Below, piece by piece: positions 1 to 8,187 of a stretch of DNA of 15,394 bases. Numbering within the stretch: position 1 is the stretch's first letter; each line of letters starts with the position of its first letter. Origin of the DNA: an uncultured Sphingomonadaceae bacterium (GTDB lineage: Bacteria > Pseudomonadota > Alphaproteobacteria > Sphingomonadales > Sphingomonadaceae); NCBI GenBank assembly GCA_946480515.1, contig CAMLKX010000017.1, positions 1 to 15,394 on the forward strand, given 5' to 3'. The notes under the pieces were generated by a model, which saw only the letters and a list, made by a program, of their open reading frames with translations, had not been told where the DNA came from and made no database searches. The position numbers and the translations under genes are program-made.

Positions 1-9
1 GCGGTTAGA

Positions 10-807
10 TTAGCGGGCGTCTGAAATCCAGATGTCCTTGAACTCGATCGGCTGGCCTTCGCTCTGCAGGGCGATATAGCCTTCGCCGATCACCAGATTG
101 CCGCCTGCCGCGGCGATCAATGGCCGCGCAAGCTTGTCGGCGGGATCATATTCAACGCGGTCATATTCGAGAGCCGTGACCCCATCGACGCGCTGGATCA
201 CATGGCCGGTCGGAGAAACTCCAATCTCCAGATCGCGCCATGTTCCGTTCGGCGGAACGGGCACGGTCGAATTGACGCAATGGATCCTGGTCAGCTTGCC
301 GGCGATGGTGATATGCGTTCCCGGCGTGCAGACATTGCCGTTGGTGCGCTTGTCCGTGCCCCGTCGGCCAAGCAGTTGCGCTTCTGCCGACACGGGAAAG
401 GCCTGGTGTCGCGACATCGTTGATGGCGACTGCGCGAAGATCATCACCCCGCTGTTATACTCCGCGTAGAATGGCGTGCCCTTCAGAGGAGTGCCGACAA
501 TCCGGTATTTGAGCTTGAGCCGGAAGCTCTTGAACGGCCGGTTGTAGAACAGGTGGCCAAAGCGGCCGCGAAGCTCGCCATATCGATCATAGCCGACACG
601 GATCGCGCCATCGGCAACCGTGAACGTCCCAATCGTATCTTCGCCGACCGGATAACCCGCAACCTTCGGTGTCCAGCCGGCCAGCGTGCGGCCATCGAAG
701 ATCGGCTGCCATCCCTCGTCCGTCCCTTTCGAAGGGGTTGCGCAAGCCCCAAGTCCACAAAGAACGGCCGCGACTGCGAGCGCCTGAACCCTCAATCCGA
801 ATGACAT
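10..807 (-). CDS. DUF1080 (3-keto-disaccharide hydrolase-like) lipoprotein
   Basis: A 265-residue protein. After the signal it opens with the GWQPIFDGRTLAGW motif (about residues 32-45) that marks the DUF1080 / 3-keto-disaccharide hydrolase domain, a concanavalin-like beta-sandwich found in secreted sugar-active proteins; the domain fills the rest of the chain and ends in the typical IEFKDIWI strand. The start is set at 807 rather than the longer 861: a purine-rich GGGAGGGGGG lies just before this ATG, and a signal peptide follows directly. The signal ends in a lipobox LGAC (Cys22), so it is probably a membrane-anchored periplasmic or outer-membrane lipoprotein. It lies 50 bases downstream of astD on the same strand and may be co-transcribed. 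The family is known for glycan-related hydrolysis, but the substrate cannot be read from the sequence. Confidence 0.85.
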   Translation of the reverse strand: MSFGLRVQALAVAAVLCGLGACATPSKGTDEGWQPIFDGRTLAGWTPKVAGYPVGEDTIGTFTVADGAIRVGYDRYGELRGRFGHLFYNRPFKSFRLKLKYRIVGTPLKGTPFYAEYNSGVMIFAQSPSTMSRHQAFPVSAEAQLLGRRGTDKRTNGNVCTPGTHITIAGKLTRIHCVNSTVPVPPNGTWRDLEIGVSPTGHVIQRVDGVTALEYDRVEYDPADKLARPLIAAAGGNLVIGEGYIALQSEGQPIEFKDIWISDAR

Positions 808-857
808 GAGCTGCCCCCCTCCCAAGCAATCAGCATCGCACTGTCGCGCGGCCGCGT

Positions 858-2285
858 TCAATCCTCAAGCAAGTTCGGATCGCGCAGCCCTTCGCCGATC
901 GCGGCGCGGGCAAGTTCGGACTCACTGCTGGTGACCGGATAGGCGCAGTAGTCCGCCGCGTAGAAGGCGCTTGGCCGATGGTTGCCCGAGATCCCGATCC
1001 CGCCGAACGGAGCGTTGGACGGGGCGCCATTGGTCGGCTTGTTCCAATTAATCACCCCGGCGCGGACATTGGCCCAGAAGCGGTTGTACAGTTCCGGGCT
1101 GCCGCCGACGAGGCTCGCGCACAGGCCGAAGCGGGTGGCATTGGCCTCGTCGATCGCGGCATCAAAGTCCGCGACCCTGATCAGCTGCAGGACCGGCCCA
1201 AAAAATTCCACGTCAGGCCGCTCCCGGATATCCGTCACGTCCATCAGCGCCGGCATCAAGTAAGGTCGCTCTTGGTAGGGCCGATCGAGACGGCGGATCG
1301 TCCGCCCGCCCTTCATCATCAGTTCGACCCAATGCTCCTGGAGCTGATCGGCCGCCGCATTGTCGATCAGGGGACCCATGAAGGGCTGCGAATCGGCGTG
1401 GGGATGATCGACGATGATTCGGTCGATGAGCTTGCCGATGCGCTCGACCAGCTCCTCATGCTTGCCCTGTTCGACGATCAGGCGCCGGGCCGCGGTGCAG
1501 CGCTGGCCAGCCGAGAGATAGGCGGATTGAACAGCGATCGCCGCCGCGGCCTCAAGATCGGCGCAATCCCACACTACCAGCGGATTGTTGCCGCCCATCT
1601 CGAGCGCCAGGATCTTGTGCGGCATCTCGGCGAATTGGCGCGACAGAGCCAATCCAACCTTCGCGGAGCCAGTGAACAACAACCCGTCGATCCCCGGATC
1701 GGCGGCGAGCGTCCGCCCCTCCTCCGGCCCGCCCTGGACCAGCCGGACAACGCCGTCCGGGACCCCCGCCTCGCGCAACAGATCGACCAGAAAGGCGCCG
1801 CTGGCCGGAGTCTTTTCCGATGGCTTGAACACGACCGCATTGCCCGCAATCAGCGCCGGCACGATGTGACCGTTCGGCAGGTGTGCCGGGAAGTTATAGG
1901 GTCCGAGCACGGCGAGGACGCCATGCGGTTTGTGGCGAACCGCAACCTTGCTGCCGAGGGCGGCTTCCAGCCGGCGCTGCGGCGTACGCTCGGCGTAGGC
2001 GCTGACCGAGATATCGACCTTGTTGATCACGGCAATGACCTCGGTGGCGGACTCCCACAACGGCTTGCCGGTCTCGCGCGCGATCAGATCGGCGAACTCA
2101 TCCTGCTTGGCACGGACCACATTGGCGAAGCGGCGAAGCGTCTCGATCCGGTAGGACAGCGACTGCGCCGCCCACGCCGGCCAGGCTTCGCGCGCCACCG
2201 CGATTGCCTCGGCCGGATCCCCGATGTCTCCGGCCCACAAGGTGGTTCCAGTCGCCGGCTCGATCGAGATCAAAGGGGCACGCAT
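858..2285 (-). CDS. astD: N-succinylglutamate 5-semialdehyde dehydrogenase
   Basis: An aldehyde dehydrogenase that oxidises N-succinylglutamate semialdehyde to N-succinylglutamate with NAD+, the fourth step of the arginine succinyltransferase (AST) pathway. It follows AstD of enteric bacteria almost throughout. From the ATG start, the Asn of PYNFP is at about 131, the catalytic general base Glu of ALEMGGNNP at about 229 and the nucleophilic Cys of SAGQRCTAARR at about 263. The C-terminal NWNKPTNGA and GNHRPSAFYAADYCA segments are characteristic of AstD rather than of other aldehyde dehydrogenases. The start is uncertain: an in-frame TTG at 2321 would overlap the selO stop by four bases (TTGA) and add 12 residues, while the ATG at 2285 has a weak GGG-rich site. 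No other ast gene is in the window, so the pathway partners must lie elsewhere. Confidence 0.93.
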   Translation of the reverse strand: MRAPLISIEPATGTTLWAGDIGDPAEAIAVAREAWPAWAAQSLSYRIETLRRFANVVRAKQDEFADLIARETGKPLWESATEVIAVINKVDISVSAYAERTPQRRLEAALGSKVAVRHKPHGVLAVLGPYNFPAHLPNGHIVPALIAGNAVVFKPSEKTPASGAFLVDLLREAGVPDGVVRLVQGGPEEGRTLAADPGIDGLLFTGSAKVGLALSRQFAEMPHKILALEMGGNNPLVVWDCADLEAAAAIAVQSAYLSAGQRCTAARRLIVEQGKHEELVERIGKLIDRIIVDHPHADSQPFMGPLIDNAAADQLQEHWVELMMKGGRTIRRLDRPYQERPYLMPALMDVTDIRERPDVEFFGPVLQLIRVADFDAAIDEANATRFGLCASLVGGSPELYNRFWANVRAGVINWNKPTNGAPSNAPFGGIGISGNHRPSAFYAADYCAYPVTSSESELARAAIGEGLRDPNLLED

Positions 2286-2317
2286 CGCGCCCTTGCCTAG
2301 TGGTTCAAGGGGTCCGG

Positions 2318-3706
2318 TCAAGCGCCCGTCCCACTGGCGAAGGCATCTCCCATCCGGCGGATCTGGTCGATCTTGGCATGGAACAGCGACCAGTCGTCGC
2401 GCTCCGCAATCGGCGCCCAGATCGCTTCGACCTCCTCGATGTGCATGCTGCAGGGATCGGCGTCATTCCAATAGGGATGCTCGCGGGCAGCAAGGCGCTC
2501 CCTACCGGAGAGGGCCGCTCGGAGTGGATCGAACGCCTCACCATAGGCTTCCTGCCCAGGATCGCGGCCGGCGCGCCAATCGAAGAACAGCCGGTCGATG
2601 GTGACCGTTCCGCCTTGCAGCGCCTCGATCAAGGCACGAGCGAGCGCGCGGTCTGCCTCCTCTTCTGCCGGGCCCACACCGAGCCGGTCGATCAACTTCC
2701 GCACCAGTGCAGCCTCAAACTGCTCACCCCAGGTGGAGAAAATCTCGACCAGCCGATCGCGCTCGCTGATCAGCGTCAGCGCTCCGGCAAGCTGAGCAAG
2801 GTCCCACTGAATTGCTTCCGGCTGGCGACCAAAGCAATAAAGGCCGCTATGGTCGAAATAGGCGGCGGTGAAGCCCAGTTCCCACGTGGGGGTGAAGCGC
2901 CAAGGGCCATAGTCGAAGCTTTCGCCGGTGATCGCGATATTGTCGCTGTTCAGCACGCCATGAACGAAGCCGGCCGCGAGATAGCTCGCCGCGAGCGAGG
3001 CTGTTGAAGCGGTCACGCGCTCAAGCAGCCGAAGGCCATTCTCCGCGTCCTCATTGCCCGAGCGGTCGCCATAGAGATGGCCCAGGCAATAGCGCGTCAA
3101 CTTGGCGATATTGTCGCGGTCGTTGAAGAAGGCGAGCCGCTGAAAGCTGCCGATGCGAATATGACCATGACTAAGGCGGGTTAAGACTGAAGAGCGGGTC
3201 GGCGACGGTTCATCGCCGCGCACCAGATCTTCCCCGGTCTCGAACAAGGCGAATGTCTTGGACGTGCTGACTCCCAGCGCCTCCAGCATCTCGGTGGCGA
3301 GCACTTCGCGAACACCGCCCTTCAGAGTCAGGCGCCCGTCCCCCATCCTGCTCCACGGGGTTTGCCCGGAGCCTTTGGTACCAAGGTCGAGCAGGCGATC
3401 ATCGCCATCCCGCAGCTGAGCGAACAGGAAACCCCGCCCATCGCCTAGATCCGGATTGTAGGAGCGAAACTGATGGCCGTGATAGCGCAGGGCGAGCGGC
3501 TTCGTGAGGTTCTGCGTCAACGGCTCGAACCGGCAGAAGTGAGCCGCCTGCCCCGCTTCGTCGAGAGTGCCAAGCCCAACGCGTTCGGCCCAACGCCTGT
3601 TGAAGAAGCGCGGGATCTGAAGAGGGAACGGCGCCGGGTCGACTTCGTCGTAGAAGTCGGGTCCAAGCTCGAGGATCCTGGGATCCGGACGGTAAGCAAC
3701 CATCAT
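2318..3706 (-). CDS. selO: Protein adenylyltransferase SelO (YdiU/UPF0061 family)
   Basis: A pseudokinase-fold enzyme that transfers AMP from ATP to Ser, Thr or Tyr of target proteins; E. coli SelO AMPylates redox proteins. The 462-residue length is close to the usual 470-490. Visible motifs are SGHQF-like YHGHQF (75-80), LGDGRG (87-92), the ATP-site stretch GTKGSGQTPWSRMGDGR with Lys111, and the active-site block HGVLNSDNIAITGESFDYGP. In that block Asp255 is the likely base, and Asn256 and Asp265 the metal ligands. All catalytic positions seem intact. Two consecutive ATG codons begin the frame (3706 and 3703), neither with a clear Shine-Dalgarno sequence. It is the first gene of the selO-astD-DUF1080 run and is divergent from the hydrolase across 68 bases. 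The C-terminal tail differs from E. coli, and I cannot identify there the redox cysteine reported for some SelO proteins. Confidence 0.93.
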   Translation of the reverse strand: MMVAYRPDPRILELGPDFYDEVDPAPFPLQIPRFFNRRWAERVGLGTLDEAGQAAHFCRFEPLTQNLTKPLALRYHGHQFRSYNPDLGDGRGFLFAQLRDGDDRLLDLGTKGSGQTPWSRMGDGRLTLKGGVREVLATEMLEALGVSTSKTFALFETGEDLVRGDEPSPTRSSVLTRLSHGHIRIGSFQRLAFFNDRDNIAKLTRYCLGHLYGDRSGNEDAENGLRLLERVTASTASLAASYLAAGFVHGVLNSDNIAITGESFDYGPWRFTPTWELGFTAAYFDHSGLYCFGRQPEAIQWDLAQLAGALTLISERDRLVEIFSTWGEQFEAALVRKLIDRLGVGPAEEEADRALARALIEALQGGTVTIDRLFFDWRAGRDPGQEAYGEAFDPLRAALSGRERLAAREHPYWNDADPCSMHIEEVEAIWAPIAERDDWSLFHAKIDQIRRMGDAFASGTGA

Positions 3707-3774
3707 CGGTGAAAGCTGGAGCGTCCCACGGGGTTCCGCTAGGCATCCCGGCGAACCGACGCAAGGGGACGGTC

Positions 3775-4635
3775 ATGGGTGGCGGAGCAAGCTGGGTCGA
3801 AGGCTTCTGGACCGTTCCTGACGGGCTTCGCCTCCACTATCGTAATTATGCCGGACCGTCCGACCAGCCGCCGATCCTGTGCCTTCCGGGTCTGACTCGC
3901 AACGCGCGCGACTTTGAGGCGCTTGCCGACGCCTTTGCCGGGCAATGGCGCGTGCTGGCGATCGATTTCCGCGGCCGGGGTCTCAGTGACTACGACCCGC
4001 AGCCGGAGCGCTACACCCCCCTCAGCTACGCCGACGACACGATCCGGCTGCTTGACGAGCTTGGGATCGAGCGGGCGGTTTTCGTCGGCACCTCGCTTGG
4101 CGGCATTGTGACCATGTTGGTCGCCGCGACTCAGCCGCATCGGATTGCCGGAGCATTGCTCAACGACGTCGGTCCGAAACTTGGCCGAAGCGCACTGGAC
4201 CGGATTCGTGCGTATGTCGGGAAGCCCCTGGAGGCATCCAGCTGGGAGGAAGCAGCGGCAGCGACCCAGAGCAACAATGCCGCTGCCTTCCCGACCTACA
4301 GCGCCGCCGAATGGCTTCGGATGGCGCACCGGACATGCCGCGAGGACCAGGGCGTAATCCGCTTCGACTATGACATGGCAATCGCCAACAATTTCGCGCG
4401 CGATCCGGGCGAGCCGCCGGATAGCTGGCCGCTGGTGGACGCGATGGCCGGACTTCCGGTAACCCTGCTGCGCGGCGAAATCAGCGACCTGCTGAGCGCG
4501 GAGGTTGCTCAGCGGATGATCGACCGGATGCCCCGCGCAGAGTTGGCAATCGTTCCGGCGACCGGCCACGCGCCAACCTTTGATGAGCCGGAGGCCCTTG
4601 CCGCCGTTGAACAGCTGCTGGCGAGGATTTCCTAG
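3775..4635 (+). CDS. Alpha/beta hydrolase
   Basis: A 286-residue alpha/beta-hydrolase-fold protein. Visible elements in order are the oxyanion-loop strand ILCLPGLTRNARDF (about 34-47), the DFRGRGLSD strand-turn, the nucleophile elbow GTSLGG with Ser107, a probable acid Asp238 in RGEISDLLS, and the catalytic His265 in TGHAPTFDEPEAL. The triad is complete. The start at 3775 is preferred over the ATG at 3709 because AAGGGGAC sits about five bases before it and the extra 22 residues look non-domain. There is no N-terminal signal, so it is cytoplasmic. Family members include esterases, enol-lactonases, haloperoxidases and C-C hydrolases, and I cannot choose among them. It stands alone on the plus strand, divergent from selO and convergent with the Sco gene. 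Confidence 0.88.
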   Translation: MGGGASWVEGFWTVPDGLRLHYRNYAGPSDQPPILCLPGLTRNARDFEALADAFAGQWRVLAIDFRGRGLSDYDPQPERYTPLSYADDTIRLLDELGIERAVFVGTSLGGIVTMLVAATQPHRIAGALLNDVGPKLGRSALDRIRAYVGKPLEASSWEEAAAATQSNNAAAFPTYSAAEWLRMAHRTCREDQGVIRFDYDMAIANNFARDPGEPPDSWPLVDAMAGLPVTLLRGEISDLLSAEVAQRMIDRMPRAELAIVPATGHAPTFDEPEALAAVEQLLARIS

Positions 4636-5240
4636 GCGCTGATCCGCCGCAGCTTGTCGAGCGCGACCGCATCGCCCTCTTCCGGTGCGATCGTGCCCGC
4701 GAACGCACCTTGGCGGTCGAACAAAAGAACCGTTGCGGTATGATCGACCGTATAGTCTCCGCCCGGTTGGGCAACCTTCTCAGAAAAGATGCCGTACTGC
4801 TTCTTGACCTGCTCAATCTGCTGAGGCGTACCCGTCAGCCCCACCACCGGGCTATCGAACAGAGCAGCATATTTCCCAACGTCAGCGGGTGTGTCCCGCT
4901 CGGGATCGACACTCACAAACAGAATCGTGAACGCGTCCGCCCCTTTGCCCATCGTGTTGCGGAGCCGGACCAGGCGAGCGAGCGTGGTCGGGCAAACGTC
5001 CGGGCAATGGGTGAAGCCAAAGAAGATCGCGTAAGGCTTGCCGGCAAGCTGAGTGGTCGAGAATGGCTTGGCGGTGGAGTCAGTGAGGGTGAACGGCCCA
5101 CCGATGCCGAGGGTCTGTCCGGCCGGAGCCAGCTCTGGCTCGTTTCGCAAAAAAAGCAAACCGGCGAACCCGATCAGCGCGAGTCCGACTAGGACCCACA
5201 GCAAGATGCGGATGCGCCGCACCGGATTAGTGGTGGGCAT
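4632..5240 (-). CDS. sco: SCO1/SenC family copper chaperone
   Basis: A thioredoxin-fold, membrane-tethered protein that binds copper and helps assemble the CuA centre of cytochrome c oxidase. It has 202 residues with an N-terminal basic stretch and one transmembrane anchor (about 11-31). The domain carries the Cys-x3-Cys copper site HCPDVCP (Cys79, Cys83) and the distal ligand His167 in YTVDHTAT, so all three metal ligands are present. The VSVDPERDTP motif (109-118) is also typical. Its first 14 bases overlap the end of the PCu(A)C gene upstream, its usual functional partner, and it ends the six-gene run that begins at 9599. Its TAG stop shares the palindrome CTAG with the stop of the convergent hydrolase, so there is no room for a conventional terminator between them. 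Confidence 0.93.
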   Translation of the reverse strand: MPTTNPVRRIRILLWVLVGLALIGFAGLLFLRNEPELAPAGQTLGIGGPFTLTDSTAKPFSTTQLAGKPYAIFFGFTHCPDVCPTTLARLVRLRNTMGKGADAFTILFVSVDPERDTPADVGKYAALFDSPVVGLTGTPQQIEQVKKQYGIFSEKVAQPGGDYTVDHTATVLLFDRQGAFAGTIAPEEGDAVALDKLRRISA

Positions 5241-5682
5241 GAGCGTCAGCCGCGGCTGTGGCCGGCCGGACTTCGAACACCACCCGCTGCTTGCCCGCCC
5301 GCACGAACTGCAGTTCGACCGGGACTCGCTGTCCGGCCCTAAGCCGTCCGGACAGATTGGTCAGCATCAGGTGCGTTCCCCCGGACTTCAGCGCGACCGG
5401 CTTTCCAGTCGGCAGCGGGAGACCTTGCGGGAGTGCTCGCATCCGCATGATCCCGCCGTCCATGGTCATGCTGTGGATCTGGACCTTGCCAAGATCGCTT
5501 CGCCCGCCGAGCAGCCGGTCGGGGGCACCCCCGTTCAGCAGCGTGACATAGCCGGCGGCAGCCGTCTGGCCGGGCGCGGTCTCCCGGATCCAGGCGCCGG
5601 TTGCCGATACTGGAGATTGGGCTTGAGCGGCGGCCGGAACCGCAAGCAGTGCGAGCAGGAACAGATTAGGCTTCACGAGCAA
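5227..5682 (-). CDS. PCu(A)C periplasmic copper chaperone
   Basis: A small periplasmic Cu(I) chaperone (PCu(A)C, formerly DUF461) that passes copper to Sco or directly to the CuA site of cytochrome oxidase. It has 151 residues. A hydrophobic signal peptide ends near AAAQAQ (residues 17-22). The family copper motif is visible as IHSMTMDGGIMRMR (His70, Met72, with Met79/Met81 following) and THLMLTNL (His104, Met106). A His-rich tail (AHAHH) may add metal affinity. The start is not ATG: TTG at 5682 or GTG at 5676 are the options, with a GAGG four or ten bases before them. Either choice overlaps the 3' end of the Anbu peptidase gene, which implies translational coupling. The next gene is its expected partner, Sco. 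Confidence 0.9.
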   Translation of the reverse strand: MLVKPNLFLLALLAVPAAAQAQSPVSATGAWIRETAPGQTAAAGYVTLLNGGAPDRLLGGRSDLGKVQIHSMTMDGGIMRMRALPQGLPLPTGKPVALKSGGTHLMLTNLSGRLRAGQRVPVELQFVRAGKQRVVFEVRPATAAADAHAHH

Positions 5683-6427
5683 CTGGCCTCGCTGGTTCGA
5701 ATGTGAAGGGCGGTAGCTGATTCATCCCTTCTCTCAAGAGCTTGCTCCAGCGAGCAGATAGTTCGTTGAAATAGGGATCATTGCGCTCGATCCGCTGCGC
5801 GTGGTCGATGCGATACTGATCACGCTCGATCGTCACAAGATCGAGCGGCAGGTCGACCGCAATATTGGCGCGGATGGTGCTGTCGAACGACAGCATCAGC
5901 ATCCGGATCGCCTCCTCGAAACTCATCTTCGGGTCATAGCCGCGGACGAGGATCGGGCGGCCATATTTTGTCTCGCCGATCTGAAAGAAGGGGGAGTCGT
6001 CGGTCGCCTCGATGAAATTCCCTTCCGGATAGACGAGGAACAGCCGTGGATCCTGTCCCTTGATCTGGCCGCCAAGGATCAAAGAGGCGGAGAAGGATGC
6101 GTCATGTTCATGACCGGCCCAGTCATGCTTGCGGATCACGTCGCGCAGCGTGTCACCGACGACATTGGCGATCTGGTACATCGATGGCGCAGTCAGGATC
6201 GAGGGGCTGCGATCCTTGGGCGCTTTGACGCGTTCCTTAAGAAGATTGATAACCGCCTGCGTGGTCGCCAGATTTCCGGCCGACAGCAGGACGATTGCCC
6301 GCTCTCCCGGAACTTCCACCACCTGCACCTTGCGCGCTTGTGACACGTCGTCCACGCCCGCATTTGTGCGCGTGTCGGCCATGAACACCAGGCCGCGGTC
6401 GAGCCGCATGGCTACACAATAGGTCAT
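5666..6427 (-). CDS. anbu: Anbu proteasome-like Ntn peptidase
   Basis: A predicted N-terminal-nucleophile hydrolase of the Anbu family (ancestral beta subunit, COG3484), related to HslV and the 20S proteasome beta subunit. It has 253 residues. I chose the ATG at 6427 over the longer frame from 6439 because it has a GGAG five bases upstream and gives MTYC, placing the catalytic Thr directly after the initiator Met. The expected triad is Thr2, Asp18 in MADTRTN and Lys33 in QARKVQV (17 and 32 if Thr is numbered 1). The GETKYGRPILVRGYD segment (around 153-167) is typical of Anbu and not of HslV. It is cytoplasmic. It follows the transglutaminase gene by 15 bases and overlaps the PCu(A)C gene start. 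The family forms open-ring or helical assemblies in published structures, and its substrate is unknown. Confidence 0.92.
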   Translation of the reverse strand: MTYCVAMRLDRGLVFMADTRTNAGVDDVSQARKVQVVEVPGERAIVLLSAGNLATTQAVINLLKERVKAPKDRSPSILTAPSMYQIANVVGDTLRDVIRKHDWAGHEHDASFSASLILGGQIKGQDPRLFLVYPEGNFIEATDDSPFFQIGETKYGRPILVRGYDPKMSFEEAIRMLMLSFDSTIRANIAVDLPLDLVTIERDQYRIDHAQRIERNDPYFNELSARWSKLLREGMNQLPPFTFEPARPVAREA

Positions 6428-6442
6428 AGTGCTCCGCAACGA

Positions 6443-7243
6443 TTATTGCTGGACCTGCACATCCACCGAAAGGGACTCGCCCTCCCCGCCAACGCGCATC
6501 CCGATCACCGGTGCCGCGTCACGGTAGTCGAGTCCAGTCGCGACCCGCACATAGCGCTCATCGGGTGAATGGCCATTGGAAATGTCGAACCCGATCCAGC
6601 CGACACCGTCGACATGGACCTCCGCCCAGGCATGGGTCGCATCCTGCCCGACCCTGTCGTTGAGCATCAGGTAGCCGGAGATGTAGCGGGCCGGAAAGCC
6701 GAGCAGGCGTGCGGCGGAGATGTAGGCATGCGCATGGTCCTGACAGACACCGGTACCGGCGGCGAGCGCCTGCTCAGCAGTCGTCTCGGGCGAGGTTTGG
6801 CCAGGCTGATAGGCGATGGCTTCCCGAACCCGCTCGGACAGGTGATGGGCCAACGCAATCCTGTCACCGGAAAAGCCATTCATCGAGCGAGCGAGAGTCT
6901 TCAGGCCCCTGCCTGGCTGGCTGATCGGCGTTGAGCGAAGGAAATACCACAGTGGAAGATAGCCTGCGTGCGGTCCGACGATGCCGTCGCGGCTGCTGAT
7001 CTCCACGGTTCCAAAGCAGCGAATGACGATCTCGCTGGTATTCGGCTCGATCGAGATCAGGTCGACCTTGTTCAGGTGATGGTCATTGAAGTGAACTTCC
7101 CTGCGACCGCCCTCCACCTCGATCTGCCAGTCCTCCACGATCTGGCCGATGCGGTCCTTGGGCGTAAGGCGCAGCTGCTGGAGTCCATGCTGCACCGGGC
7201 TGGCGTAGCGGTAGCGCGTTTCATGCTCGACCCGCAGCCTCAT
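6443..7243 (-). CDS. Transglutaminase-like cysteine protease (Anbu operon)
   Basis: A 266-residue protein with an N-terminal beta domain (residues 1 to about 100, starting MRLRVEHETRYRY, typical of the bacterial transglutaminase N-terminal region) and a transglutaminase-like core. The Cys-His-Asp triad is complete: Cys167 in GTGVCQDHAH, His204 in DATHAWAEV and Asp220 in IGFDISNG. Prokaryotic members usually act as peptidases or amidases rather than cross-linkers. Its ATG overlaps the TGA of the alpha-E gene (ATGA), indicating coupling. Together with ATP-grasp, alpha-E and Anbu it forms a recurrent conserved set (COG1305 type) proposed from comparative genomics to make, attach or remove a peptide or amide modification. 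The target is not known. Confidence 0.92.
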   Translation of the reverse strand: MRLRVEHETRYRYASPVQHGLQQLRLTPKDRIGQIVEDWQIEVEGGRREVHFNDHHLNKVDLISIEPNTSEIVIRCFGTVEISSRDGIVGPHAGYLPLWYFLRSTPISQPGRGLKTLARSMNGFSGDRIALAHHLSERVREAIAYQPGQTSPETTAEQALAAGTGVCQDHAHAYISAARLLGFPARYISGYLMLNDRVGQDATHAWAEVHVDGVGWIGFDISNGHSPDERYVRVATGLDYRDAAPVIGMRVGGEGESLSVDVQVQQ

Positions 7244-8187
7244 TGCTCCGGCTCAAAGCGGTAATCACGCTCGATCGCGGATGCGAGCGCATTGTTGGCA
7301 ATGAGAAAGTCTCCAACGAACTCATGCAGGCCGTCGGCGAAAATCCGCTCCATCGGCTCACTGAAGCAACGGCCCTGGACGTCTCCCGCCATTGCGTGAC
7401 AAGGAGGCGCTGCTCCGTACGCATCCTCAAGCGCAGCCAGCTTTGCCTGGATACGCGCGTAACAAAAGGCGAGGCTGCGCGGCATTTGTTCGTTGAGGAT
7501 CAAATATCGCGCAACGCTCATCGCCGAGATCTCACTGCCGTGCTGCCAGCGGAACGAGCGATAGGCCGAGACAGAGCGAAGGATCGTCTCCCACTGAATG
7601 ATGTCGATCGGCGAGCCGACCGCGGACACGGATGGGAGCAGCAGGTAATATTTGACGTCAAGCAGACGGGCGGTGTTGTCCGCGCGCTCGATGTGCAGGC
7701 CAAGCTCCTGGAAAAAGTAGATGTCATTGCGGAGCATGGTGTTGATCGCGGCCCCGCGGACCACCGAATTATATTTACGGACGGCGGCGATCAGCGCCGG
7801 TACCTCGCGTTCCCGAACGCGAGAGTTCCAGCTGTCGAACTCCATCCAGCCTTCATTGATAGCTTCCCAAACTTCACGGGTGAGTGCCGTCCGGACCCGC
7901 CGCGCATTGTCCCGTGCGATCTTGATCGTGGCGAGGATGCTTCCCGGGTTGGACCGGTCGAGCAGGAGATAATCGACCAGTCGGGTAGTCGTATACTCAT
8001 TGCCATGCTTTGCGTTGAAACCAGCGAGCTGACCCGTCGTGGTCAGAATGGAGGTCCATTCATTGGCTGCCGACGAAGCGCGGGTGAGCGCGATCAGGAA
8101 CCCGGCCGATAGCAGGCGAGCCGTCGCTTCGGCCCGCTCCAGATAGCGGTTCATCCAGAAGATGCCGGAGGCGGTGCGTCCGAGCAT
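7240..8187 (-). CDS. Alpha-E domain protein
   Basis: A 315-residue all-helical protein of the alpha-E family (COG2307), defined by conserved Glu/Arg-rich helices and of unknown biochemical role. The start MLGRTASGIFWMNRYLERAE is the standard family opening. A second copy of the motif, LHIERADNTARLLD, lies at about 164-177, and conserved Arg/Asn/Asp residues follow (IARDNARRVR, about 90-99). The ATG at 8187 is used rather than the in-frame GTG at 8205 because it overlaps the TGA of the ATP-grasp gene (TGATG) and matches the family N-terminus. Alpha-E proteins almost always accompany the circularly permuted ATP-grasp protein and are thought to work with it, perhaps as a partner or substrate-binding subunit. 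No signal peptide is present. Confidence 0.9.
   Translation of the reverse strand: MLGRTASGIFWMNRYLERAEATARLLSAGFLIALTRASSAANEWTSILTTTGQLAGFNAKHGNEYTTTRLVDYLLLDRSNPGSILATIKIARDNARRVRTALTREVWEAINEGWMEFDSWNSRVREREVPALIAAVRKYNSVVRGAAINTMLRNDIYFFQELGLHIERADNTARLLDVKYYLLLPSVSAVGSPIDIIQWETILRSVSAYRSFRWQHGSEISAMSVARYLILNEQMPRSLAFCYARIQAKLAALEDAYGAAPPCHAMAGDVQGRCFSEPMERIFADGLHEFVGDFLIANNALASAIERDYRFEPEQ

Noticed and set aside
978..2300. Long plus-strand open frame (440 codons) opposite astD
   Set aside because: It is the antisense shadow of a confidently identified dehydrogenase; its translation is Arg/Asp/Gly-rich low-information sequence without a domain, as expected in G+C-rich DNA.
3739..4569. 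Minus-strand open frame (276 codons) opposite the alpha/beta hydrolase
   Set aside because: Antisense to a gene with a full catalytic triad and good start; composition is typical of a shadow frame.
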